Source: UBA937 sp031549725 (GTDB lineage Bacteria; Spirochaetota; Spirochaetia; Treponematales; Breznakiellaceae). Taken from it: a stretch of 64,000 nucleotides of DNA. Numbering within the stretch: position 1 is the first letter of the stretch; every line of letters starts with the position of its first letter. Positions 9,401-17,164 of the stretch are shown here, piece by piece. Under the pieces are notes generated by a model, which saw nothing but the letters and a program-made list of their open reading frames with translations, made no database searches and had not been told where the DNA came from. A program made the position numbers and the translations under genes. The stretch covers positions 1-64,000 of the forward strand of contig JAVBPH010000069.1 of assembly GCA_031549725.1 (NCBI GenBank), read 5' to 3'.

Positions 9401-11558
9401 GGCTTTGACGAATGATCTTTTAGTCGGGAATGACATTACGATAAAGACGGTTGGCAGCCTTGATGTGGCTTCGGATTATCCGGTGACCCTCGGCGGCGGA
9501 TGGTACCAGGATAATCCGGTGGGTTTTAATCCCCGGCAGGGGACGGTGAGGTTCACCGCTGAAAGTCTAATAGTGAATATTCAGGGATCAACCACGTGGT
9601 ATGATTTTGTATGCGAGAAGGACCTGGCCACGATCCGGTTTTCAAAAAATCCCGATATGCACTACGTAAAAAATCAGATGGTAATTAAGGCGTCCAGCAG
9701 CGCCAACCGGATTACCCTGACGAAACTGCTGAATAGCCAGTACCGTCCGGCCCGGACGCCGGACAGCACCGACGGAAATCCAAGTCTGCCCAAGCCGAAT
9801 TTGCCCGCGGAACATAATTACTTCTGGAATTTTAATCTGGACGCAAGCGGCAGTATCGACTTTGATAATGTGGAAGTTCATTATAGTTACGCCATCCCGC
9901 CGGGGCGGACCATCCCGGTTATGAGCAGTACCATATGGGCAACACCCTACGCAACGTATTATAACCTGCGGTGGATTGACGGGATTGTCTTTGTATACAG
10001 TTTTGCCGAGGACAGCAATGGGAACGGACGGATCGACCGGATCCGGGTCCAGGCCTCAACAAACGTTGGGGATGATTTCAGCGGGTTCCAGGTAAAGGTG
10101 GATGGGTATAATCTGAAGTACCCCTACTATGAACGGCACAGTACCGATTTCGATATGATCTATATTCTTCTGGAAGAAAAGCCCTATGCGGACGGGAATG
10201 CAACGCCGTCGTGGTACATTGTATCGAACACAACCCTGCGGGATATCAACCCGGGCAATACCCTGCTGAAGACCTACGGCGATGCCCCCATGGTTCCTGT
10301 GGACACGGTGTGGCCCCGGATCAACTACAGTCTTATCCTGCCGGGGCATAATGAGCTGTTCATCCAGATGACCGAACCCGTAACAGGTTTAAGCGCAGCA
10401 AGTGATATTTCCATAAGCGGGGCAGCCCCGTTGGTGACATCCATACAGGGAATAACCGGAAGCGGCGGTTATTATTCGGAGTATAAGGTAATTCTTGATA
10501 CGGTGATAAGTGTATCCCAGATAGCCTATGATGGCATAAAATTTAATCTGACAAGTCCCGGTTCCGTAAAGGATAAAAAGACCGAATTTGATTCGGTGGA
10601 TCCCGGGTATGATGCACCGAAGTATCCTCTGAACTGGAATTATGGCAGCTACAGCAGTGCAAACCCCGCCCCGGAATATCCGGTGCCCGCAGCTGCGGGG
10701 ATCAGTGACCACCGGATAACCGACATGCTCGTGTCGATAGAACCTTCAAGTCCCGGGGATAACCGGTATTTCGTATGGCCCGTTTGGGCTATGGATAAGA
10801 GTGAAAGTATCAAGGGTTCCTCCGGGTATGACGCGGGGCTGATCCGTGATTTTGACGGGACCCAGCGGCTCCGGGATACGGACATTACCATGGAAGTGAC
10901 GGTTGGTCCTGGTATATCAGCGCCGACAATGATATTTGGAACAAATGTCCCCGGGTCCTACCGGGCCGGGTCCAGGAATGGCCCCGAGGGACTTTGGCTG
11001 CCCGAAACTTTGGGTCTGGTGCCGACAGGTTATGGTGAAACCATCTCAGTACCAGGAACCAGCATGGGAGGAGGGTTGTATGATTTCAACCTGTCTGAAA
11101 GTTATTACCAGACCAATTCAAACCTGGAATTTTTCTTCAAGCTGACTGGAGCGCCCTTCAACCTGAGCGCGGGGTATTTATCAATACCCGCCGGAACTTC
11201 CACGATTCCTTCTAACTGGTACCGCCGGGTGAAGCCCTTTAGTTTTGAGATCAAGGATTTAACCCTGCAGCGGGGCGGGGCAACCATACTGAACAACGTG
11301 ATTGATCCCACAAAAGGCGAAAAGGCGTACCTGAACTATACGATGACAAAAAGCGGCCGGGTGACGGTGCAGGTATTTACCATGGACGGGACCCTGGTAC
11401 AGGTGCTGTACCGGGGCAGCCGGAGTACCGGTGAATACATCGAAAGCTGGGACGGGAAAAACAAGGGCGGGCGGCCCGTGGCCCGGGGTATGTACTTTAT
11501 CCGTATTGTTGGCCCTGACATTGATGAGATCCGGAAGGTTATGGTAATCAGGAGATAG
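3426..11558 (+). CDS. Giant beta-strand-repeat secreted protein with FlgD-like C-terminal domain
   Basis: A 2710-residue protein. Residues 1-24 form a signal peptide (basic start, then a LLIGILCICSF core). Next comes a WTGAVGDDNWSTSGNWD segment like those at the start of many beta-helix autotransporter or adhesin passengers. Most of the protein is low-complexity Gly/Thr/Asn/Ser strand repeats, including at least two and a half copies of a ~119-residue unit (roughly 4495-5460 in the DNA). A more globular region follows, then the terminal ~85-residue FlgD-like Ig domain with GRVTVQVFTMDG. There is no obvious outer-membrane beta-barrel, so it is not a classical autotransporter. The C-terminal DNA is nearly identical to that of the gene before it, pointing to duplication or gene conversion. 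A surface or adhesive role is inferred. Confidence 0.85.
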   Translation: MKAELRKIWLLIGILCICSFYGWGEVFYWTGAVGDDNWSTSGNWDSSDSSGYYPGENDPMDTVTIDPGYPGYIGGNPVFDIYWQTIEIASLTMETGSVLDIAGAGYSLTVQGNVDLHGDLHLNGGTLEVGGDIGGTGSLTAGGGFITVGGSWDVADMGDSSADVSFTGSGDINPHGQTFGSVTISTGVAQVYSLTGTNPLQIQNAFYQYSGILNIQNSASLNAISAGTGFSHSGGTINIQNGSNFTINVSGGTATVNQSTTAVIASTGSGLLTVTSLYGITLNGSNNIQNLDLKLTGTVTGRSITYRQTGTTALNVSASNVSPSGAITINSTNVSSNVTIRTGGISSSGGTVQVNSSGSITASNGVSSSNGTITLNGTAGVTLNAGVNAGTGSITLQAGSGMVSQNGSGTLTGNALTVYALNGISLNAATNLVPTISLTNGAGAGTNIVFKNGTSALLATAVNNSPAGIINIEQSGTLTVNTGGIRSSDGAITLNGVNGVTLNGGVDSGAGGITLQTGNGSIGQNASGILTGTSLTASALNGISLNVATNMVSNASFTNGAGINANILFRNGSSALSMTAANQSSTGGINIEQSGTLTVTTGGVGSVNGAVTLNGANGVAINNPVGSGAAGIILEAANGTVSQIAGGTITGNSLMVTALNGITLNTAGSNSVLNATLNKTSTTSGAVVFANNSGSTLNVQGYNNYSGSSITITDDTKIVVSGALTIANGTISLTADDMDFNAAVNAGTGTNSMVQLKASDGRDIDIGTNTSGKLGLSTADFQRVTARTLDIGHTAAGSITLSGAFQNAGSTVQTLVLRTGAGVTVTGMGGLITVPNLAIQANNGVDVNVTVTNIAVSSQTGGIKITSPAQGFTIAQVSDISGLTCAAASQTIDLAAAGVVTQTMPVNAGPSAGTLSLGGTGGTYTFMNTSNRVNVLISGASNPASISYTNNGSFTVGNGTTGITTGGAVTLNTSTATPQVITVRNTIASGSGIVTGGAINISTGLTTGSIILGADINSGGTSNGGAITLGRAVTLTNNATVTTGTGTGNITFSNTIQGAYSLTVTAGTGTAIFNNSIGTSTPLTSIGISGGTIQLAGISINTQGNINFTGPVQLTGGTAVSINTANNGNVAFSSTVTGARNLSITANGTGQVSFNGGVTVGFSVAGALSVTAQTIALGSNVILSTIGVNGNITITADAFTLGGTNSVNAGTGIFQISPRTAGYTVEYGPSNSTGATVWYSSGWTSIAAGSFIIGNSTHQGNITVSNISGATYPLTVTNSAGTGTNGTITILNNYSSQNRMLTLNAGAGGVVLDGGGGTAAIDLGTVTGAPFIVTGIFKLKDLTAGTITAIGVSGTFQGISLGGGIAVQGGGAKDLTLNAGARNITITGNVGTNADRVGTMMINTAGTSITSFNTTAAGQFYSGNFDFNGYALTINNSINVSGATTITNSGPFVTAATGTITSAGGFAQDGLGVNSIGANITVTDTAISFVTAVTLNTAGTVTFSTGAGTPGNIQFGSTVNASVANSSGLTLTAGTGDITITGALGNTSRLGTLTINSVKDAGFSAAVYAVNFTQTGGTGTTTFSAVQNYTGAFSFTGTNLTMNEAMAVTGSTTITNSGLFTKTTTGVITATGGFTQDGLGTNRIGSNITTSNAVILFTGSIELTNTVSFTTNNGDITLTGALTRDSTARSITLNAGAGTVQTAAMGTDTAAGRLINIIIYSGAITINGSLCASGYIYIYNTGLLTVNNPNGGLYAQGVLRVSGNTQNRGIIQAGPVDSSIVAISFGGNYANNAAAPFGSLRGNTTTNPIIEFKGNVSFVNAGTFTHNNGAVHFNGTSGDQALDVQGNTFYNVVINKTTGSVKLNNSDVTQAGTSLSLNISQGTLDLNGRSWRMNPGAGPYTTGFTGITGELVLGAGAALSSGGFVTNGSGFTVTAVNPSYITASGSINVADGTAGTLSNVSVIMTGTGNLRLPSVSAGQYQIYNLTVDGGAVALTNDLLVGNDITIKTVGSLDVASDYPVTLGGGWYQDNPVGFNPRQGTVRFTAESLIVNIQGSTTWYDFVCEKDLATIRFSKNPDMHYVKNQMVIKASSSANRITLTKLLNSQYRPARTPDSTDGNPSLPKPNLPAEHNYFWNFNLDASGSIDFDNVEVHYSYAIPPGRTIPVMSSTIWATPYATYYNLRWIDGIVFVYSFAEDSNGNGRIDRIRVQASTNVGDDFSGFQVKVDGYNLKYPYYERHSTDFDMIYILLEEKPYADGNATPSWYIVSNTTLRDINPGNTLLKTYGDAPMVPVDTVWPRINYSLILPGHNELFIQMTEPVTGLSAASDISISGAAPLVTSIQGITGSGGYYSEYKVILDTVISVSQIAYDGIKFNLTSPGSVKDKKTEFDSVDPGYDAPKYPLNWNYGSYSSANPAPEYPVPAAAGISDHRITDMLVSIEPSSPGDNRYFVWPVWAMDKSESIKGSSGYDAGLIRDFDGTQRLRDTDITMEVTVGPGISAPTMIFGTNVPGSYRAGSRNGPEGLWLPETLGLVPTGYGETISVPGTSMGGGLYDFNLSESYYQTNSNLEFFFKLTGAPFNLSAGYLSIPAGTSTIPSNWYRRVKPFSFEIKDLTLQRGGATILNNVIDPTKGEKAYLNYTMTKSGRVTVQVFTMDGTLVQVLYRGSRSTGEYIESWDGKNKGGRPVARGMYFIRIVGPDIDEIRKVMVIRR
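4495..5460 (+). repeat. Internal ~357-bp (119-residue) coding repeat
   Basis: The phrase AGCGGAACC(T/C)TGACGGT recurs at 4848 and 5205, exactly 357 bases apart. The surrounding translation repeats in order (TLTVNTGG, ITLNG, GVTLN, ALNGISLN, TNGAG). A more diverged copy precedes these and a partial one follows. Tandem coding repeats of this kind expand and contract by recombination, so protein length may vary between strains. Confidence 0.7.
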
Positions 11559-11600
11559 ACTTCTATTTCTATAATTTCCGAAATTACAGTTTGTGATAAA

Positions 11601-11630
11601 AAACCCGGTATGTAAATACCGGGTTTTTTC
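11601..11630 (+). terminator. Rho-independent terminator after the giant gene
   Basis: An 11-bp perfect stem (AAACCCGGTAT / ATACCGGGTTT) with a GTAA loop runs into a T tract. It lies 42 bases after the stop of the giant gene and separates it from rpiA. Confidence 0.85.
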
Positions 11631-11675
11631 TTTGCCCGATTGCCACGAATTTCCATGTGCTGTATGATGGTAACC

Positions 11676-12377
11676 ATGGACCAGAAAGAAATAAAAGCCC
11701 TGGTGGGCAGAACCGCCGTGGAACGGCTTGTTAAAAACGGGATGAAACTGGGCCTTGGGACAGGATCAACCGCCATACCTGCGGTAAGTTACATTGGTTT
11801 GCTTATGCAGCAGGGAAAACTTTCGGGCATAAAAGCGGTGGCCACCAGTTTTCAGACCACCATGGAATGCGAAAAATGGGGAATCCCCCTATACACGCTG
11901 AATTCCAGGGAAATAAACGGTGAACTGGATTTAACCATCGATGGGGCCGATGAGGTAGATCCCCGGAAATTTTGCATAAAAGGCGGCGGCGGCGCTTTGC
12001 TTCTGGAAAAAATTACCGCCTATGCATCAAAGGCCTATGCCATAGTGGTAGATGAATCGAAGGTGGTGGAACATCTGGGCTTGCGGTTTCCACTTCCGGT
12101 GGAGGTTGTTCCCGCTGCACGGGTTACCGCCGCCAGGACCCTGTCATCCCTGGGAGCCGAAGTGACGGTCCGGGAAGCTGTCCGTAAGGCCGGTCCTGTT
12201 ATAACAGATAACGGTAACCTGATTCTGGACATTCTTTTTAAGAATCCTGTGGATCCCTCATTGTTGGAAACCGAACTGAACCGTATTCCCGGTGTAGTAG
12301 AGAACGGTTTCTTTACACGGCTTCCGCCGGTGGTATTTATCGGCCGTTCGGATGGATCGGTGGAAATCAGGGAATAA
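11676..12377 (+). CDS. rpiA: Ribose-5-phosphate isomerase A
   Basis: Interconverts ribose-5-phosphate and ribulose-5-phosphate in the cytoplasmic non-oxidative pentose phosphate pathway. The 233-residue product has the family landmarks in order: GLGTGSTA near the N-terminus (phosphate loop), DLTIDGADEVD, the KGGGGALLLEKI catalytic segment, and the terminal NPGVVE-like sequence (here IPGVVENGFF). Length is normal for RpiA. The ATG at 11676 is chosen because homology begins there; in-frame ATG and TTG codons upstream would add residues lying against the terminator. The next gene begins one base after the stop, so the two are probably co-transcribed. Confidence 0.95.
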   Translation: MDQKEIKALVGRTAVERLVKNGMKLGLGTGSTAIPAVSYIGLLMQQGKLSGIKAVATSFQTTMECEKWGIPLYTLNSREINGELDLTIDGADEVDPRKFCIKGGGGALLLEKITAYASKAYAIVVDESKVVEHLGLRFPLPVEVVPAARVTAARTLSSLGAEVTVREAVRKAGPVITDNGNLILDILFKNPVDPSLLETELNRIPGVVENGFFTRLPPVVFIGRSDGSVEIRE

Positions 12378-12378
12378 T

Positions 12379-13029
12379 ATGGCCGTCGAAAAACATATCA
12401 ATTTTTTTGAACTGGAGAAGGCCTGTGAAAAACCCGGATGCCCCCTGTGCCGGATAGTGTCGGACCGGGCAGACCGGTATATCGATAACATGCTTTTTGA
12501 GCATGTGGCAGACCGGGGATTCAGGGCCCTGCACCGGGCATCCGGAGGATTCTGCGATGTGCATTCAAAAAACCTGGTATCCTTCAGGGATGGCCTGGCG
12601 GTGGCTATTCTGGGCAGGGATATTCTGGAAGACCGGATTGAGCATTTCAAAAAAAACAAGCCCTGGAAACCCAGGGGGCAATGTCCCGTTTGTATTGAAA
12701 GGGACCGGATAGAGAAGGAATACCTGGGTTTTCTTGCCCAGGCTCAGGGCGGCGGCGAAGCGGAAGAGCTGAAAAGACTTTTCCTTGCATCCGACGGCCT
12801 TTGCGCTCCCCACTATGCCAGGCTTCAGCAGGAAGCCAGGCAGATCCCCTCCTGGCTCAGGGAGTTCCATGAAAATAAGTTCAAAAAACTCCTGGAACGG
12901 GTCAGCCGTTTTATCGATCTGTCGGCCTATGGCAGGCAGGCGGAATTTGCGGAACTTTCTGAGGAAGATAAAATTGTCTGGAAAGAGCTGGCGGTAACAT
13001 TGCGGGGAAATGCGGACAGGAGTATATAG
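12379..13029 (+). CDS. Cys-rich DUF6062-like protein
   Basis: A 216-residue soluble protein starting one base after rpiA, with GGGA ahead of its ATG. It has two CPxC-type cysteine pairs (GCPLCRIV near residue 20 and QCPVCIERD near residue 100), each followed about 40-60 residues later by a Cys-x-x-His element (FCDVHS, LCAPHY). This duplicated layout suggests two metal-binding or redox half-domains and fits my memory of the DUF6062 family, whose function I do not know. The tight spacing argues for co-expression with rpiA but does not prove a shared role. Confidence 0.75.
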   Translation: MAVEKHINFFELEKACEKPGCPLCRIVSDRADRYIDNMLFEHVADRGFRALHRASGGFCDVHSKNLVSFRDGLAVAILGRDILEDRIEHFKKNKPWKPRGQCPVCIERDRIEKEYLGFLAQAQGGGEAEELKRLFLASDGLCAPHYARLQQEARQIPSWLREFHENKFKKLLERVSRFIDLSAYGRQAEFAELSEEDKIVWKELAVTLRGNADRSI

Positions 13030-13080
13030 GGTATCTTAAATGCTCCGGTTGGATTTTTGTATCCCTGGATTTTTTTATTT

Positions 13081-13095
13081 TATCATCCTATGATA
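13081..13095. promoter_or_regulatory. TATCAT-CCT-ATGATA inverted repeat
   Basis: A perfect 6-bp inverted repeat with a 3-base spacer lies 85 bases upstream of the XRE/cupin regulator. It could be an operator for that regulator. No second copy was noticed elsewhere, so support is limited. Confidence 0.3.
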
Positions 13096-13179
13096 GAATA
13101 AAAAATTTTCTTACAATATAGCTGGGATAGGCATTTGAAAGTTAAAACTTTTGGATGTTTCCTATATTAAGGAGATGGT

Positions 13180-13734
13180 ATGTCCGAACAGGTAAAGGAA
13201 ATTGCCGGCCGGGTAAAGGTCCTCCGGGAAATTGAAGATATTTCTGCCGAGGCGCTGGCCAAAGAATTAGGGTTTGATATTGATGAGTATCTTGACTGGG
13301 AAGAAGGCAAAAAGGATTTTCCCCTGGGATCTCTGGTTGAAATTGCCAACAGGTTCAGGGTTGACCTGGCGGAACTGGTCAGCGGAAATTCCCCCAAACT
13401 GAAAACCTACAGTATGAGCAGGGCAGGGAAGGCTCCCGAGGTCCGGCGCAGAACCACCTACACCTACTGGAATCTGGCCTATAATTTTTCCCATAAAAAA
13501 GCGGAACCCTTTCTGGTTGAAGCGGGACCGGAGACCGAATCAAAACCCCTGAGCCTGAATACCCACCCCGGCCAGGAGTTTGATTATGTTCTGGAAGGCA
13601 CCCTTCTTATCAGTGTGGGCGGCCATGAGATAGAACTTCAGGCAGGGGATTCAATATATTACGATTCGAATGAACCCCATGGAATGAAAGCCCTGGGGGG
13701 TAAACCTGCCCGTTTTCTTGCAATCATTTTATAG
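13180..13734 (+). CDS. XRE-family regulator with C-terminal cupin domain
   Basis: A 184-residue protein with an N-terminal helix-turn-helix (about residues 5-65; ISAEALAKELGFDIDEYLDWE and the following helix) and a C-terminal cupin (about 105-184; THPGQEFDYVLEG, then GDSIYYDSNEPHG). HTH-cupin proteins bind DNA and sense a small ligand through the cupin. A strong AAGGAG precedes the ATG. The acyl-CoA synthetase starts 12 bases after its stop, so this protein most likely controls that gene and itself in response to a carboxylic acid or acyl-CoA. The ligand is not known. Confidence 0.88.
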   Translation: MSEQVKEIAGRVKVLREIEDISAEALAKELGFDIDEYLDWEEGKKDFPLGSLVEIANRFRVDLAELVSGNSPKLKTYSMSRAGKAPEVRRRTTYTYWNLAYNFSHKKAEPFLVEAGPETESKPLSLNTHPGQEFDYVLEGTLLISVGGHEIELQAGDSIYYDSNEPHGMKALGGKPARFLAIIL

Positions 13735-13746
13735 GAGCATCACCGT

Positions 13747-15477
13747 ATGTTGTTGGAACGTTTTTTATCCCGGACACAGTTTGAATCGTATGATGATTTT
13801 TTTAAGAACTTTTCCCTTAAGATCCCGTCAAATTTTAATTTTGCTTTTGATGTGGTGGATGAACTGGCAAAAACAAAACCCAATGAAAGAGCCCTGGTAT
13901 GGTGCGACGAGAAAGGCGCGGATGCCTGTTTTACCTTTGGTGAGATGAAGAAGCTTTCAGATCAGGCTGCCAATGTGTTTGCAGAAGCCGGAATTAAAAA
14001 GGGTGACCCGGTCATGCTTATCCTGAAGCGGCGCTATGAATACTGGCCTCTTCTGCTGGCGCTGCATAAACTCGGGGCTATCGCAATTCCCGCAACCCAT
14101 CTTCTGACATCAAAGGATATTGTATACCGGTGCAGGGCAGCGGATATTGCGGGCATTGTTTGTGTGGATGAACAGGAAGTTCTGTTTCATGTGGATGAAG
14201 CGGAACTTAAAATGAAGGCCGAAGGAAACTGTCCCCTCCGGTATAAAGCCTTTGTCCGTTCGGTGCATACCAGCAGGGACGAGGATATTGCAGCCCAGGC
14301 TGAAAAAGCACAGCATACCGAAACTCCCTGGAAGGATTTTAACCAGGACCTGGCAAAAGCTTCACCCGCATTTGTTCGGCCCTCCGGAGATGGGGCATCA
14401 AAAAACAGTGATATTATGCTTTTGTACTTTACATCGGGTACCACAGGAATGCCGAAAATGGTTAACCATGACTTTGCCTATCCCCTGGGACATATTCTTA
14501 CTGCCCGGTTCTGGCAGAACATCCAGCCCGGGGGGCTTCATTTAACCGTAGCCGACACCGGATGGGCCAAGGCTGCCTGGGGAAAGATTTATGGACAGTG
14601 GATTTGCGAAGCCGCGGTGTTCGTTTACGATTACGACCGGTTTGATCCTCCTGCGATGCTGAATATTATATCAAAGTATAAAATCAATACATTCTGTGCC
14701 CCCCCCACAATTTACCGGTTCTTTATAAAAGAGGATCTGTCAAAATATGATTTTACCTCCCTCAAATACTGCTGTGTCGCCGGGGAACCCCTGAACCCGG
14801 AGATTTACGAACAATTCAAAGCCGCCACGGGATTAAAATTAATGGAAGGGTACGGCCAGACCGAATTGACTATAACCCTGGCAACATTTCCATGGATGAA
14901 CCCAAAACCCGGTTCCATGGGGAAGCCTTCCCCGGGTTACGATATTGACCTCATCAGGGAAGACGGCAGCTCCTGTGAAATGGGTGAAGAAGGGCAGGTG
15001 GTGGTCCGGACGGATAAGCGGAAACCCGCGGGAATGTTCGGAGGTTACTACCGGGATGAGGCCCTGACCAACAGTGTGTGGCACGGTGGTGTGTATTACA
15101 CCGGAGACATGGCCTGGCGGGATGAGGACGGGTATTACTGGTTTGTAGGCCGTTCTGATGATGTGATAAAAAGTTCCGGGTACAGGATTGGTCCCTTTGA
15201 AGTTGAAAGCGCCCTTTTGGAGCATCCGGCTGTTCTGGAATGCGCCGTAACCGGTGTTCCAGACCCTGACCGGGGAACGGTGGTTAAGGCAACCATCATC
15301 CTTGCGAAGGGCTATGTTCCAAATGATGAACTAAAGGTGGAACTTCAGAATCATGTGAAGAGAACCACCGCCCCCTATAAATATCCCCGGATAGTGGAAT
15401 TTGTAACCGAGCTCCCCAAGACAATCAGCGGAAAAATCCGCCGGGTACAGATAAGGGAAGAAGACTCCCGGAGCTGA
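13747..15477 (+). CDS. AMP-forming acyl-CoA synthetase
   Basis: Activates a carboxylic acid with ATP and CoA through an acyl-adenylate. The 576-residue protein carries the AMP-binding P-loop LLYFTSGTTGMPKMV, the EGYGQTEL motif, the YYTGDMAWRDEDGY hinge region, and the C-terminal PKTISGKIRR with the catalytic lysine. Overall it resembles the acetyl/medium-chain acyl-CoA synthetase group. AGGAG overlaps the stop region of the XRE/cupin gene and serves this ATG. Substrate chain length cannot be read from the sequence. It may be used for short or aromatic acids from fermentation. Confidence 0.9.
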   Translation: MLLERFLSRTQFESYDDFFKNFSLKIPSNFNFAFDVVDELAKTKPNERALVWCDEKGADACFTFGEMKKLSDQAANVFAEAGIKKGDPVMLILKRRYEYWPLLLALHKLGAIAIPATHLLTSKDIVYRCRAADIAGIVCVDEQEVLFHVDEAELKMKAEGNCPLRYKAFVRSVHTSRDEDIAAQAEKAQHTETPWKDFNQDLAKASPAFVRPSGDGASKNSDIMLLYFTSGTTGMPKMVNHDFAYPLGHILTARFWQNIQPGGLHLTVADTGWAKAAWGKIYGQWICEAAVFVYDYDRFDPPAMLNIISKYKINTFCAPPTIYRFFIKEDLSKYDFTSLKYCCVAGEPLNPEIYEQFKAATGLKLMEGYGQTELTITLATFPWMNPKPGSMGKPSPGYDIDLIREDGSSCEMGEEGQVVVRTDKRKPAGMFGGYYRDEALTNSVWHGGVYYTGDMAWRDEDGYYWFVGRSDDVIKSSGYRIGPFEVESALLEHPAVLECAVTGVPDPDRGTVVKATIILAKGYVPNDELKVELQNHVKRTTAPYKYPRIVEFVTELPKTISGKIRRVQIREEDSRS

Positions 15478-15499
15478 CCGGCTGGTATAATCAAAAAGG

Positions 15500-15565
15500 A
15501 TGCCCGGGATTTCAAAAGCAGTTCTTCATGACTGCATATAAACAAAAATCCCGGCATTTTTTTTT
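15500..15565 (+). terminator. Terminator after the acyl-CoA synthetase
   Basis: The stem ATGCCCGGGATTT pairs with AAATCCCGGCAT (one bulged C), encloses a smaller GCAGT/ACTGC hairpin, and ends in a run of nine T. It can also help stop the converging lipoprotein gene. Confidence 0.75.
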
Positions 15566-15568
15566 GCC

Positions 15569-16339
15569 CTAATTCCCGCCGGAGAACAAACTAAGTCCGT
15601 AGGAAGTCATATAATCCTTAAGTGAACTAACAGGAATTTCTGCTTTGATGGCCCCCATGGAATAGGGGGCGATTTCGTATTGATTCCAGAAGAACCCCAT
15701 CCCCTCGGGTGAAAAATAAAAAACCGAAGGCATCTTAATATCATTTTCAAAGAATCCACCGGTGGTCAGTTCTTTTCCTGCGGGAACATTGTAATCCCTC
15801 CGGAGTACCTCGGTGATGGTTTTTTTTAGTCCTGACATACTATCCGGTTTAAACACATCTCCCATGGAAATCTGTTTCATCGTATTCAGATCGATCACAT
15901 AATAATTCCCCTCATGGATACCATGGGCTCCGCCGGTATAAGAATCCTTATTGCGGTTAATAACTAATACCCTGGAAGTTCTGTAAAATATATCGCTGGT
16001 TTCTTCATACGTCCAATTGGATGAGGCGGATTTTAAAAGTTCCGATTTTATCGCTTTGTATTCTTCTTCATATTCATAGACCGTATCGGAAACATACCCC
16101 TTGGCATCTTTGTTTCCATACATTATTTTCCGGACCGCAGAATCCGACGGATTAAGCACTGCAAAAGAAAAGGTCATTTTTGGACTGGAATTTCCCAGTT
16201 CCGCAGACAGGGGTGTTTTCTTTTCAAATATATACACAGAATAGGCCCCTTTTTCCTGGGGTGTGGTTTTACAGGCGGCAATAATAAACAGTGAAAATAA
16301 AAGTGCCGCCCCGAGGATAAATTGTTTATATGTTTTCAT
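15569..16339 (-). CDS. Lipoprotein with DUF3298/RsiV-like domain
   Basis: A 256-residue protein beginning MKTYKQF, with a lipoprotein signal whose lipobox ends IIAAC (Cys 23). The mature part fits the DUF4163/DUF3298 pair: an N-terminal sandwich-like half, then the TGGAHGIHEGNYYVIDL segment typical of these proteins, and a C-terminal half with FYFSPEGMGFFWNQYEIAPYS. Related domains occur in the anti-sigma factor RsiV and in lysozyme-binding proteins, but many members are of unknown function. An ATG further upstream would add 13 residues ahead of the signal peptide and is less likely. It is convergent with the acyl-CoA synthetase. Confidence 0.82.
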   Translation of the reverse strand: MKTYKQFILGAALLFSLFIIAACKTTPQEKGAYSVYIFEKKTPLSAELGNSSPKMTFSFAVLNPSDSAVRKIMYGNKDAKGYVSDTVYEYEEEYKAIKSELLKSASSNWTYEETSDIFYRTSRVLVINRNKDSYTGGAHGIHEGNYYVIDLNTMKQISMGDVFKPDSMSGLKKTITEVLRRDYNVPAGKELTTGGFFENDIKMPSVFYFSPEGMGFFWNQYEIAPYSMGAIKAEIPVSSLKDYMTSYGLSLFSGGN

Positions 16340-16394
16340 ATATATAATATAATTCTTTTTATAAAGAAAAGCATACAAATGGGGTTATTCGCAG

Positions 16395-16526
16395 GTGGGT
16401 TTCATACACGCACTTTAGGGCGATACTTTGAAGCAACAAAGAAATTGTTTTGCGTGTATGAAACCCGCATATAATCCTTACCTTACAGAACCAACATACA
16501 CGATGCTTGCGGCGGGGTATGTTGAT
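16395..16526 (+). repeat. Family A intergenic palindromic element (copy 1)
   Basis: An 18-bp stem, GTGGGTTTCATACACGCA at 16395-16412, pairs with 16451-16468. Its loop contains the phrase CTTTGAAGCAACAAAG. A second hairpin follows with CAACATAC/GTATGTTG arms (16492-16524). Copies sit at 46541-46671 (reverse) and 54644-54779. It occupies the gap before the small membrane-protein gene. No coding potential was seen. Confidence 0.75.
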
Positions 16527-16584
16527 TGGAAATAATGCATTTTCCGATAAAGTAGAATATATTCAATTATTTTTATGGAAGAAA

Positions 16585-17100
16585 ATGGATTTTAATCTTT
16601 TTGTTTATAAAATAATAACCATATTTTTGGTATATAAAGCGATAATCTTACCGCTTTGTGTAGTAGGAATGGCCTTATATCAGATTCTTTCCAGAAGGAA
16701 AAATCTTTCAGATGCCGGAAAGAATTATGTTATTATACCCTCAAAAAATTCAACATCCGCATTTTTACTGTACTTATATTTGTTTGCGTTGATTCTTATT
16801 GTTATTTTGTCGTTTTTAGTTAAATCAACGGAGTATCTTATTTTTTCCCTTGTCCTGCTGCCAATATTATCCAGCGCCTTTTCCAGTAAAAGTTATGAAC
16901 ATATCTGCGGATTTTATGAAAATGGAATTATTAATGGTAATTTTATTCCCTGGAAAAAAATTCATTCGTGGAAAAGACCTTCTGAAGATACCCTCATATT
17001 GCTGGATAAAGACGGCCAGGCGCTGAAATATGACAGGATTAAAAATATTGACGAGGTCATACAATTACTAAAAAATAACAATGTTCCGTTTCGGGAATAA
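16585..17100 (+). CDS. Small membrane protein with PH-like C-terminal region
   Basis: A 171-residue protein with hydrophobic segments near residues 5-30 and two closely spaced ones near 65-105. A soluble tail follows, with the pattern FYENGIINGNFIPWKKIHSW. That pattern (a short strand, 'NGI', then 'PWxKI') is seen in PH-like DUF5673/YcxB-type membrane proteins of unknown function. GGAAG lies five bases before the chosen ATG; longer in-frame starts would begin inside the upstream repeat. A standalone gene with no informative partner. Confidence 0.6.
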   Translation: MDFNLFVYKIITIFLVYKAIILPLCVVGMALYQILSRRKNLSDAGKNYVIIPSKNSTSAFLLYLYLFALILIVILSFLVKSTEYLIFSLVLLPILSSAFSSKSYEHICGFYENGIINGNFIPWKKIHSWKRPSEDTLILLDKDGQALKYDRIKNIDEVIQLLKNNNVPFRE

Positions 17101-17164
17101 TCGGTATTTTTTTCCGCATTTTATGGTTTGCCTTCTCTTGGTCTAAATGGTATACTGATTTTAA

